A stretch of 16,571 nt of DNA, taken from assembly GCA_018376855.1 (NCBI GenBank), contig JAHAAN010000028.1, positions 1 through 16,571 on the forward strand, written 5' to 3'. The stretch comes from Clostridiales bacterium. GTDB taxonomy: Bacteria; Bacillota; Clostridia; Christensenellales; QALW01. The position numbers and the translations under genes are program-made. Below the pieces are notes generated by a model. It saw only the letters and a list, made by a program, of their open reading frames with translations, was not told where the DNA came from and searched no databases. Positions 5,909-13,758 of this stretch are shown in pieces (the stretch's first letter is position 1; each line of letters opens with the position of its first letter).

Positions 5909-7606
5909 ATGAAATTCAGCGAACTTCCCTATAAGCGCCCCGCGCTTGACCCGATCGATGAAAAATATGCTTCGCTTCCCGCACAAATGGAAGCTGCCGA
6001 AAATCTCGAAGCCCTGCTTTCGCTTCTGAAGGAATTTGAAGCCTTCGTTTCCGAAGTGATGACGATGTACAACCTAAGCTACATTCGCCATACCGTAGAC
6101 ACGCGGGATGCTTTTTACGAGCAGGAAAACGCCTACTACGACGCCTGCCTTCCGTACTTTGAGCAGCTGCGCAACGAAATATGCCGCACTCTGACAGCCT
6201 CTCCCTTCCGCCGCGAGCTGGAACGGGAGCTTGGCTCGGCCTTTTTCCGAAACGCCGAGCTGTCCATGCGGGCGTTTGCGCCGGAGATCATTCCCGATCT
6301 TGCAGAGGAAAACAGGCTCATGAGCAGCTATCAGCAGCTGATGGCCTCGGCACGCATCCCATTTCAGGGGCAGATCCTGACCTTTCCGCAGCTTTCTCCC
6401 TTTAAGGAATCTCCTGACGCCGCCGTGCGCAAGGCCGCTTTTACGGCGGAGGGAACCTTCCTCCAAGAGCACGGCAACGAGCTGGACCGCATTTTTTCCC
6501 AGCTCATACAGCTCCGAACCAAAATGGCCAAAGCGCTCGGCTTTCAGAGCTTTACCGACATGGCCTACTGCCGCCGCACGCGCAGCTGCTACGGCAGAGA
6601 AGACGTCGCCGCGTTCCGCGAACAGGTGATCCGCTATGTTGTGCCGCTAAGCAGCAAGCTCATCGAAAAGCAGCACAAACGCAACGGAATCTCCGACGCG
6701 CATGTGTGGGATCGCACCTTTCTCTTCCCAAGCGGGAACCCTGCGCCTGCCGACCCGCCGGAGATCATCTTCCGCAAGGGAAAACAGATGTATTCGGAGC
6801 TTTCCGGCGAAACCAAGGAGTTCTTTGATTTCATGCTGGAGGGCGATCTCTTCGATGTGCTGAGCAAGGACGGCAAGGCCAACGGCGGCTACTGCACGGA
6901 GCTGCCTGCCTTCAAGGCCCCGTTCGTTTTCGCCAATTTCGACGGCACCAGCGGCGACATTGAAGTGCTCACGCACGAATGCGGCCATGCGTTTGAAAGC
7001 TACCGCGCCATGCGCTCCATGAAGCACATCTTCCAGTGTGAATACACCATGGACATCGCGGAAATCCATTCTATGAGCATGGAAGTGCTGACTTACCCTT
7101 GGATGCCGCTGTTCTTTGGCAAGGATGCTGATAAATTCTATTACTCACACCTGAGCGAAGCGTTGAAATTCCTGCCTTACGGCTGCATGGTGGATCACTT
7201 TCAGCACATTGTGTACGATCACCCCGAGCTGACGCCCGCGCAGCGGCACGACGCATGGCTGAAGCTTGAACGCCTATACCGCCCCGACATTTGCTACGAC
7301 GGCGTTCCCTATTACGATAAAGGCGGCTGGTGGCAGCGTCAGCTGCACATCTATATGCACCCGTTCTATTATATCGACTACTGCCTTGCGCAAAGCGCGG
7401 CGCTGATGTTCTGGCAGGCCGCGCAGCAGGACCGCAGCGACGCATGGAACCGGTATCTGGCGCTTGTAAACAAAGCGGGCACGCTTCCGTTTACAGAGCT
7501 GCTGCATTCCGCAGGCTTTCAAAGCCCCATGGAGGACGGCGTAATCAAATCCCTTGCGGATTCTGTATTCGCCTATCTGGAACAAATGGACGATTCTGAT
7601 TTTTAA
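5909..7606 (+). CDS. M3 family oligoendopeptidase (PepF-like zinc metallopeptidase)
   Basis: M3 oligoendopeptidases are cytoplasmic zinc enzymes that cut short peptides. This product has 565 residues, the normal length, and no signal peptide. The zinc motif HECGH lies at residues 356-360 (EVLTHECGHAFESY), with the third ligand probably E385 in DIAEIHSMSME. Other family landmarks are KMAKALGFQSFTDMAY, ANGGYCTELPAFKAPFVFANF, and near the C-terminus PYYDKGGWWQRQLHIYMHPFYYIDYCLAQ with the substrate-binding tyrosines and histidine. The start at 5909 has GAAAGGA 8 bases upstream; in-frame codons back to 5822 are ignored because they overlap the small gene's leader and promoter. The SIMPL gene follows after 16 bases, so the two are probably co-transcribed. 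Confidence 0.93.
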   Translation: MKFSELPYKRPALDPIDEKYASLPAQMEAAENLEALLSLLKEFEAFVSEVMTMYNLSYIRHTVDTRDAFYEQENAYYDACLPYFEQLRNEICRTLTASPFRRELERELGSAFFRNAELSMRAFAPEIIPDLAEENRLMSSYQQLMASARIPFQGQILTFPQLSPFKESPDAAVRKAAFTAEGTFLQEHGNELDRIFSQLIQLRTKMAKALGFQSFTDMAYCRRTRSCYGREDVAAFREQVIRYVVPLSSKLIEKQHKRNGISDAHVWDRTFLFPSGNPAPADPPEIIFRKGKQMYSELSGETKEFFDFMLEGDLFDVLSKDGKANGGYCTELPAFKAPFVFANFDGTSGDIEVLTHECGHAFESYRAMRSMKHIFQCEYTMDIAEIHSMSMEVLTYPWMPLFFGKDADKFYYSHLSEALKFLPYGCMVDHFQHIVYDHPELTPAQRHDAWLKLERLYRPDICYDGVPYYDKGGWWQRQLHIYMHPFYYIDYCLAQSAALMFWQAAQQDRSDAWNRYLALVNKAGTLPFTELLHSAGFQSPMEDGVIKSLADSVFAYLEQMDDSDF

Positions 7607-7622
7607 ACGGAGGGCAGATTCA

Positions 7623-8282
7623 ATGACCAAACAGAGATTTCTCACCGTTTCCGGCACGGGCAGTCTTTCGCTCAAGCCGGATACTATTATCATCAACTGT
7701 GATCTGGCAAACCAAGCGGCAAACTATGCCGCCTGTATGCAAACAGCCACCGAGCAAACGGTTCAGTGCAAAAGCGCCTTGCTTTCCGCCGGTGTAAACG
7801 GAGCAAATATTAAAACCGATTCGTTTCAAATCTCCGTGCACTATGCGGCTCAACAGAACGAAAACGGTCTCTCCCAAAACGTTCCGGACGGCTATGTGTG
7901 CAGGCATACGCTCCGTATTCGCCTTACCTGCAATCTTGCACTGCTGGGCAACGTGATCTCTGCACTTTCCGAATGCCCTGCCGCACCGGAATTCCGCATT
8001 TGCTTTACGGTGGAAAACAAAACCGCCGCCAAAGCCGCGCTGTTGGAAGCCGCCGTTACAAACGCACGCGCCAGCGCAGAGACGATCGCCAAAGCCTCCG
8101 GCCTGCGGCTCGGCGAAATTTTCAGCATTGATTACACTCCGCAGGATTTAGACTTTTCCTCCCCCACTCAATATCACATGCCGCGCCTGATGAGCGCCAA
8201 GGCGTCCGCACCCGATATTATGCCGCAGGATGTTACGCTCCGTGAAAGCGTTACAATCTCATGGCAGATTCTGAACGCATAA
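7623..8282 (+). CDS. SIMPL domain-containing protein (DUF541)
   Basis: The SIMPL/DUF541 family includes E. coli YggE and mammalian SIMPL; bacterial members are linked to stress tolerance, but their molecular activity is unclear. The N-terminus shows the typical opening strand (FLTVSGTGSLSLKPDTIIINCDL), followed by the characteristic middle (GVNGANIKTDSFQISVHYA, YVCRHTLRIRL, ISALSECPAAPEFRICFTVENK) and the alpha-helical AVTNARASAETIAKASGLRLGEIFSIDY. There is no signal peptide or lipobox, unlike many exported members, so a cytoplasmic location is likely. It is 219 residues long, with GGAGGG upstream of the ATG. It is the second gene after the M3 peptidase and ends before a strong terminator. 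Confidence 0.88.
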   Translation: MTKQRFLTVSGTGSLSLKPDTIIINCDLANQAANYAACMQTATEQTVQCKSALLSAGVNGANIKTDSFQISVHYAAQQNENGLSQNVPDGYVCRHTLRIRLTCNLALLGNVISALSECPAAPEFRICFTVENKTAAKAALLEAAVTNARASAETIAKASGLRLGEIFSIDYTPQDLDFSSPTQYHMPRLMSAKASAPDIMPQDVTLRESVTISWQILNA

Positions 8283-8365
8283 GCAAAACAGGCTTTATAA
8301 GATTCATATAAACGATTGCTCACACAAGCAAATAATATCGTTTTTCTGATTTTAAATCTGTGTGC

Positions 8366-8395
8366 ACGCAGCGCTGTTGACGCGCTGCGTTTTTT
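8366..8395 (+). terminator. Rho-independent terminator of the M3 peptidase-SIMPL operon
   Basis: ACGCAGCGC (8366-8374) pairs with GCGCTGCGT (8382-8390) around a 7-base loop and is followed by TTTTTT (8390-8395). It lies 84 bases after the SIMPL stop codon. Confidence 0.9.
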
Positions 8396-8521
8396 AACCC
8401 CCGAATTTGCTATACGCGCACAACGGCACGCAGAATCGTTTTATTTCGCGCTCAAATCAAAAAATTCGTTTTCTGCACCGCAAAAATACTTCTTAATTCT
8501 ATTAACCTTTTCTTTTTTTAA

Positions 8522-9512
8522 AGCTATGATCAAAGCGCTAAAACAATAAAAAGAAACGGCGGCACAAAAGGGAAGGACTGTGAAAAGCTGAACGCCTGTA
8601 TCGGCATAGAAGGAAGGCAAAGCGCCGAAAGATGCCGCGCCGAAGGTCCCGGAATGATTACTCACATTGGAATGGCCGGCCTGAACACAGGTCATTCCTG
8701 CATCATGCGGCATCTATTTGGATGGTTCGGATGTTCCTTCTGCGGAAGTACCGTTATCCGCCTTTTTCGGGAATGCTTATGATGAAACGGTTGTGGACTG
8801 CAACGGTAAATACGTTACGCTCAACTCCGCGCTGCTCATGCTGGCTGCGGACCGAAGCTATAACTGTTATTTTGAAATGCCGTTCCACAAAAACTGCCGA
8901 ATCACCGTTGAAAACCGCAGCGCTGACCGCGCGCTTCTGTTCTATGCCGTTTCGGGCTGGTACGGCGAGCTGCCCTCTGACGCAGGCTATTTTCATGCGG
9001 CATACCGGCAGGAGCACCCCGTGCGGAAGGGCGCTGCCTACCAAGCGCTGGAAACGAACGGAAAAGGGCGTTTTCCGGGCTTAGTTCTATCGGCGGGCAT
9101 GAACGGCCATAACACCTGCTGGGTGGAAGGGGAAGTGAAAATGCACCTTGACAACGAAACCTATCCCTCCCTGAATTACACCGGAACCGAAGACTTCTTC
9201 TGCGGCTCGTTCGGCTTTACGAGGGCCCGGAGCACCGCTATCAACCGTACAACGGCTTATAACGCAGGCTTATACTGCATATCGGGAAACGATCAAAACG
9301 CTCAATATAACGGTCAGCAAAGGTTTTCCCTTTACCGCCGGCACCTGAAAGACGCCGTATATTTCGATTCTCATTTCCGCATGACGCTTGATAATTTAGG
9401 CTGGACAGGCCCCCGGTACGACGATTACACCACCGTCGCCTATTACTATCTCTCCCAGCCTGCCGCGCTGCCCTATCCCCCGCCATGTCACGCGGATCTC
9501 ACTATGCGCTGA
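8522..9512 (+). pseudogene. Decayed DUF2961 (GH172-type) gene with several frameshifts
   Basis: DUF2961 proteins include GH172 enzymes acting on fructofuranose or arabinofuranose linkages. Family landmarks appear in order but in different frames. Frame A (open from 8522) holds NACIGIE and EGPGMITHIGMAG, matching the family's EGPGxIxHIWMT; the conserved W reads G. At 8711 one extra base shifts to frame B, giving IYLDGSDVPSAEVPLSAFFG, YNCYFEMPFHK, YTGTEDFFCGSFGF, FSLYRRHLKDAVYFD and TVAYYYL. Between about 9220 and 9258 frame B reads TRARSTAINRTTAY, whereas the neighbouring frame reads YEGPEHRYQPYNGL, the expected PYNGL-type motif. Two compensating indels therefore flank that stretch. No start codon, ribosome site or promoter is seen. 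Sequencing errors are the alternative, but three indels plus a lost tryptophan favour true decay. Confidence 0.8.
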
Positions 9513-9797
9513 AACGCATAAGAAATTCTCATGCCTCTTTCATTGCGCGTACACAGCGGACAGCGACCGGGTCGTTTTCCGGCTGAAGCACTGCGCAAAA
9601 AGCTTCTTCACAAACGGAGCCTCTTTTATAACGGAAACGCCCGTTTTTTATTCCTCTGCGCGCCTGAAAAAATCGTCTCAAAGCTTTCTGCTGAATAAAC
9701 CTTTCGCCTTTTTACCGCCACCGGTGCAAAATCATTTATCTCTACTCGCCCGTCCATGTCCCCTTTAGGCTCCGCTGCCATGACGGATACCTAACAA
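9513..9797. other. Gap with no supported gene; possible remnant coding sequence
   Basis: A plus-strand frame without stops runs from within the end of the DUF2961 remnant to 9768 (TADSDRVVFRLKH, SFFTNGASF). It looks protein-like but has no start codon or ribosome site, and I do not recognise it. It may be the decayed tail of the same gene or of a lost neighbour. Confidence 0.3.
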
Positions 9798-9827
9798 AAC
9801 AGCTGCCGCAAACATACGGCAGCTGTT
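9798..9827 (-). terminator. Terminator of the RACo-like gene, possibly bidirectional
   Basis: AACAGCTGCCG (9798-9808) pairs perfectly with CGGCAGCTGTT (9817-9827) around an 8-base loop. On the minus strand it is followed by TTGTTAGG, forming a TTTTGTT tract with the stem end. On the plus strand the tail is ATTTAAT. It begins 3 bases after the stop codon at 9830-9832. Confidence 0.75.
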
Positions 9828-9829
9828 AT

Positions 9830-11344
9830 TTAATCCTCATTTTCTTCATCAAACGGTATATACACGGCCGTTGTGCGGATATGCTCTACATTCGCCCTTG
9901 CGCGCGCGTTCCGCAAAAAGAGAGAAGCGCCTCCGATCCCCATAGAACCGGCAATATACAGATTCTGCGAAACATCGACGGTATTATCAAACAGCTCGCG
10001 CAGGATCTCCGGCGTCATGCCATAGCTCATCACACCCGTAACATACACGGCCACCAGATCCTCCCGCATGATGCCGTAGCACGCAAGCAGCTGCTTGATC
10101 GCGGCGGAAAGCGCCCTGCGGATCTGCATTACGGAATCCAGATCCCGCTGTGAAACAAAAACTCCATGCGGGCGGTCAACATAAAAAACCGTTTCCCCGT
10201 CAACGACCGAAAGCATTCGCTGCTTGCTGGGCTTCAGCTCCTCCCGGCGGAGCATCTTGCCGTTTTGATCCACAAGCCCTGCGTGCCGCATCACGCCCAG
10301 CGCACTCACTACACCGGATAAAGCGATGCCCGAAGGCGCGCTTTCCAGCTCTTCATGAAAAATGCGGTACTTCCTGCGCCAAACCCGGCGCACAGCGCTC
10401 GGGTCTGTAGGGAAACGGCAGATCAATGAGTTTTCACGGTTCCGCAGCGCCGTGCAGAACAGCGCCTGCCGGTTGCCCAAAACCAAACGGATATCGGTTC
10501 CGAAATCCACCATCAGCACAGGGTATTCGCTTCGGTAGATTCCGGAGGAAAGAATGGTCATTTCCATGTCCGACCCTACGGCACCCGAAATCACACCCGG
10601 AAGCTCTACCGCCGCGCGCGGCGCAGCCGCAAGCTGAACCTGTTGCCCCTCAAACACCATAGAATCCTTCGTAAGCGCCTGATGCTCCGGCAAGACTTCA
10701 ATGTCAAGCCCCGCAAACAGATCGTGAAAAAATGTTCCGGCTGCCAAAATCAAACGCTCCAGCTGCCGTTTTTCAACCGCAAACATCTCACACTGGCGTG
10801 AAACGATCTCGCTGACCTGCTCCCGCACGATCGCGCGCATCTGTTCCTGCGCGCCGCTGTGCTCCTTTGCATATGCGATACGCTCCGCTCCGTTAGCGCC
10901 AAACGTCAAAAGGCGATTTTCCTCCTGATGACAGTTTAACAGCTTATCCTCTGTCAAATTATAAAATTCAGCCGTGATCATCGTCTCTTCCGCTAAAACG
11001 GCAACGCCGTAATGCGTTTCCTCTTCATCCCGCTCCGGCGATTGGATTGGATCCAAAAACACGGCCACATCCCCCTTGACAAAGCAATGGCAGGCCAGCC
11101 GAAAGCCTTGATTGACCTTTCTGCCGAGCAAATAGCGTTCCTCCGCCTGAACGGGATTCATCTCTCCCCCTGCGCGCACAGCGCAGCCGCCGCACAATCC
11201 CCTTCCGCCGCAGGAAGGATGCATATACTGGCTCAGCGAAGTATGCTCCTGAAGAATCTGATAAAGTAAAGTATTATAGGGCGCCGTAATGCGGCACACT
11301 CCGTTTTCAGAATGGATCGTAACATTGCAGTCGGTCGTTCGCAC
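9830..11344 (-). CDS. RACo-like corrinoid protein reductive activator (2Fe-2S ferredoxin + ASKHA/DUF4445)
   Basis: RACo-type proteins use ATP to re-reduce the cobalt of inactivated corrinoid proteins in methyl-transfer systems. The N-terminus is a [2Fe-2S] ferredoxin domain with C45-x5-C51-x2-C54 and C85 (HPSCGGRGLCGGC, LACHCF). The remainder matches the DUF4445/ASKHA-like domain: ISGAVGSDMEMTIL, YPVLMVDFGTDIRLVLG, SGIALSGVVSALG, and the C-terminal YVTGVMSYGMTPEILRELF and NLYIAGSMGIGGASLFL. At 504 residues it is shorter than classical acetogen RACo (roughly 600 or more). Translation starts at GTG 11344, with AAGGAGGGG 6 bases upstream; the longer frame to 11530 overlaps the SRP RNA gene. No corrinoid protein or methyltransferase gene is present in the window, so its partner must be elsewhere. 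Confidence 0.85.
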   Translation of the reverse strand: MRTTDCNVTIHSENGVCRITAPYNTLLYQILQEHTSLSQYMHPSCGGRGLCGGCAVRAGGEMNPVQAEERYLLGRKVNQGFRLACHCFVKGDVAVFLDPIQSPERDEEETHYGVAVLAEETMITAEFYNLTEDKLLNCHQEENRLLTFGANGAERIAYAKEHSGAQEQMRAIVREQVSEIVSRQCEMFAVEKRQLERLILAAGTFFHDLFAGLDIEVLPEHQALTKDSMVFEGQQVQLAAAPRAAVELPGVISGAVGSDMEMTILSSGIYRSEYPVLMVDFGTDIRLVLGNRQALFCTALRNRENSLICRFPTDPSAVRRVWRRKYRIFHEELESAPSGIALSGVVSALGVMRHAGLVDQNGKMLRREELKPSKQRMLSVVDGETVFYVDRPHGVFVSQRDLDSVMQIRRALSAAIKQLLACYGIMREDLVAVYVTGVMSYGMTPEILRELFDNTVDVSQNLYIAGSMGIGGASLFLRNARARANVEHIRTTAVYIPFDEENED

Positions 11345-11399
11345 AAATCGCCCCTCCTTCTGCTGAAAGATATACCCAAAAACAAACAAAGAAAAAAAT

Positions 11400-11541
11400 G
11401 CGCATGTGTGCTGTGCCTGCATCCGGCTTTGCTGCGGCACATGGGAAAATCTGCTTAATGCTGCTTTCTTCCGAACCTGACATGGTTCACAGCTTCCCAT
11501 CGCGCAGGACCCGATACAGGCACAGCGCATACCCGCATCTC
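11400..11541 (-). ncRNA. ffs: Signal recognition particle RNA, small bacterial type (4.5S-like)
   Basis: The minus strand carries the conserved domain IV of SRP RNA: GAACCATGTCAGGTTCGGAAG with its GGAA tetraloop, followed by AAAGCAGCATTAAGCAG, which forms the asymmetric and symmetric loops bound by Ffh. Flanking stems are consistent: GCTGTGCCTG (11526-11517) pairs with CAGGCACAGC (11419-11410), CTGCG with CGCAG, and ATGGGAA with TTCCCAT. The helix ends in a T tract (minus-strand TTTTTTT at 11392-11398), which acts as terminator. There is no room for an Alu domain, so this is the short form and not the B. subtilis-type long scRNA. The core is 11410-11526; the outer ends are set from the promoter and the T tract. 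The RNA escorts Ffh-bound ribosomes to the membrane. Confidence 0.92.
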
Positions 11542-11549
11542 TTTTTTAT

Positions 11550-11577
11550 ATTATACACAATTTTAAAAATTTTGCAA
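11550..11577 (-). promoter_or_regulatory. Promoter of the SRP RNA gene
   Basis: On the minus strand TTGCAA (11572-11577), a 16-base spacer and a perfect TATAAT (11550-11555) lie in very AT-rich DNA. The predicted start is near 11541. No separate promoter is visible for the RACo-like gene, which begins about 50 bases beyond the RNA's T tract, so it may depend on read-through. Confidence 0.8.
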
Positions 11578-11775
11578 GACACAAAATCGCATAAAAAAAT
11601 TCCCTTGCAAATCATCCCTTTATTCTCATTGATCCGAAATCCCAGAGAGCTTTTTAACACGCAGCGAGAAAGTTAAGGCTGAAAATCACGCTTAATGTTA
11701 GATTCGCCCACAGAAAAGTTTATTTTCTGCTTACAGTGGTTAGAATCGTGTCTTTTATTTTTTTCAACTACTATT

Positions 11776-11808
11776 TATAATGAAAAGGAATACTACTAAA
11801 AGGAATAG
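11776..11808 (+). promoter_or_regulatory. Possible -10 and repeated leader motif of the surface operon
   Basis: TATAAT (11776-11781) is the only clear promoter hexamer upstream; the -35 region is poor, which suggests activator dependence or another sigma factor. AAAAGGAATA occurs twice (11783-11792 and 11799-11808), the second serving as the ribosome site. An inverted repeat CAGAAAA/TTTTCTG (11711-11729) lies upstream and could be an operator. Confidence 0.35.
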
Positions 11809-11813
11809 AACGC

Positions 11814-13742
11814 ATGAAAAAAATCGCTATTTTAACAGCGCTGCTCACGCTGCTGCTTTCAGCCTGCGCGCCGACAGCCAGCACAACGCCGTCGCCGCAG
11901 GCAACCGCATCGGCAAGCATCGTTCCCGGCGTTTCCGAAAGCACGCCGGCAAACACCGCGACGCAGACGCAGACCGCACCGCCGACAACCGCGGACATCG
12001 CCTCCGACGCCGCATTGGCAGCGCTGTATAACAACGGCTACAGCACGCACTTTCTCATCGGCATAGATCAGTTCGGGCGCACCTTTGACGTTACCACCGG
12101 CAACCGCGACGGAAAGGAGGTCGGCATTTTTTACTGGCCGTGGTTTGACGATAAACGCGAGAAGATTTACGACAACAGCAAAATTCTCGCCATGGAAAAC
12201 GGTCTGGCGCTGCTGACCAGCATGGATCCGAACATTTACGACCCCGAAATCTCGCCTGCCGGTGAGGTTCACTGGTGGGGAGAGCCTCTTTGGGGGTATT
12301 ATAACTCGCTGGACGAATGGGTGATTCGCAAGCAGCTGAAGCTGCTGACCTATGCGGACATCGATTACATCTGCTTTGACTGCACCAATATGCTTCCCTT
12401 TATCGACGAAGCGCGCCTGGTGCTGCGCGTGATGAACGAGCTGATTCAGGAAGGCTGGGACTGCCCTCGCCTGACCTTTATGACCCATGCGCGCTCCATG
12501 CAGACAGTGCGCAACCTATACAAAAAGATTTACAAGGCCAACTATTGCCCTGACGCATGGTACCGCAAGGACGGAAAGCCGTTCATCATCGGCTACACAG
12601 ACCCTGCTGCGGATCAAAAGGAGGCCGACGGCCGCAACGACACCTCTTATAAGCCGGAGCTTTCTGAGGAAATTCTGAATTTCTTCACCTTCGGTCAGCC
12701 CCAGTGGCCAAGCGAAGCGGCGCTTACCAACGGAATTCCGTGGGTGGAATGGCAATATCCGGCCCCTCTTCACAAGGGATATAACATCATGAACGTTTCG
12801 GTGTCTGCGCATCCCGGCTGCCCGTATTCCTTTTCGCTGACACGCCCCGGCCACATCAACTGGGGGCGAGGCTGGAGCGTAACGGAAAAGAAAAACATTG
12901 CGGAGGATGTGGAGAAGGGCACCTATTTCCAAAGCACATGGGACGTTGCCTTAAAAGCGGACCCCTCCATGATCTTTATCGGCGGTTGGAACGAATGGAC
13001 AATGTCCAAAAACGTATGGGACGGCGAGTATGACTTCTGCGACAATGTAAACATGGAATATTCCCGTGATATCGAGATTATGAAAGGCGGCTATAACGAC
13101 GCTTTTTACATCCAAATGATTCAAAACATCCGCAAATTCAAACATACCTCGGGCAGCATCAACGGAAAACTTTCCAACGCCACGCCAACCGAAAACTTTG
13201 ACTGGAACAGCGTGCCCGCTGTGTTCCGCAACACCGGTATTCAGAATTACAGCCGCGATCACTCCGGCGCCGCCAAAAGCGTATACTACACCGAAGCAGC
13301 GGCCCGCAACAATATTCAGGAAATCCGCGTAACGAAGGACAGCGAAAACCTGTATTTCTATATCCTCTGCGAAAACGACATCACGCCCTACGACGGAAAG
13401 AATAACTGGATGAACCTGTTCATCGGAACGGGCGAGCTGACGGAAAAGGGCTGGAACGGCTATGAATACGTTGTCAACCGCCATGTAAACGGAAACGTTT
13501 CGGAAGTTACCGCGCTCTCGGCCAATTTCTCCGGAAGCAAATCGGGTGAAGCGAACCTTCTCATCAGCGACGCGGCAATGGTGATTACAGTCCCCAGAAG
13601 CGCGATCGGGATTTCTGATAACGATAACAATTTCTATTTTAAGGTTTCGGATCATATTACCTCTCCGAGCGACATTATGGATTACTATGTTTCGGGCAGA
13701 AGCTTGCCGATGGGGCGGCTCAGCTTCCGATATGTAGGATAG
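11814..13742 (+). CDS. Surface lipoprotein with a GH71/GH99-like domain and a C-terminal CBM9-like domain
   Basis: This is a predicted glycan-active lipoprotein. The signal peptide ends in a lipobox (LLLSACAP, lipid-modified C18), followed by a Thr/Ser/Pro/Ala-rich linker to about residue 60. The central domain (about 75-440) resembles GH71/GH99-type barrels: VGIFYWPWF, GEPLWGYYNSLDEWVIRKQL, LTYADIDYICFDCTN, and the strand GGWNEWT with E394, the position of a conserved acidic residue in GH99-like and WbsX-like proteins. The C-terminal ~170 residues (VYYTEAAA, LYFYILCEND, WMNLFIGTG, MDYYVSGRSLPMGRLSF) look like a CBM9/DOMON-type beta-sandwich. The ATG at 11814 has AAAAGGA about 9 bases upstream. 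The next gene begins 16 bases later. Specific substrate and catalytic activity cannot be read from the sequence. Confidence 0.8.
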   Translation: MKKIAILTALLTLLLSACAPTASTTPSPQATASASIVPGVSESTPANTATQTQTAPPTTADIASDAALAALYNNGYSTHFLIGIDQFGRTFDVTTGNRDGKEVGIFYWPWFDDKREKIYDNSKILAMENGLALLTSMDPNIYDPEISPAGEVHWWGEPLWGYYNSLDEWVIRKQLKLLTYADIDYICFDCTNMLPFIDEARLVLRVMNELIQEGWDCPRLTFMTHARSMQTVRNLYKKIYKANYCPDAWYRKDGKPFIIGYTDPAADQKEADGRNDTSYKPELSEEILNFFTFGQPQWPSEAALTNGIPWVEWQYPAPLHKGYNIMNVSVSAHPGCPYSFSLTRPGHINWGRGWSVTEKKNIAEDVEKGTYFQSTWDVALKADPSMIFIGGWNEWTMSKNVWDGEYDFCDNVNMEYSRDIEIMKGGYNDAFYIQMIQNIRKFKHTSGSINGKLSNATPTENFDWNSVPAVFRNTGIQNYSRDHSGAAKSVYYTEAAARNNIQEIRVTKDSENLYFYILCENDITPYDGKNNWMNLFIGTGELTEKGWNGYEYVVNRHVNGNVSEVTALSANFSGSKSGEANLLISDAAMVITVPRSAIGISDNDNNFYFKVSDHITSPSDIMDYYVSGRSLPMGRLSFRYVG

Positions 13743-13758
13743 GAAAGGAGCTGACAGC

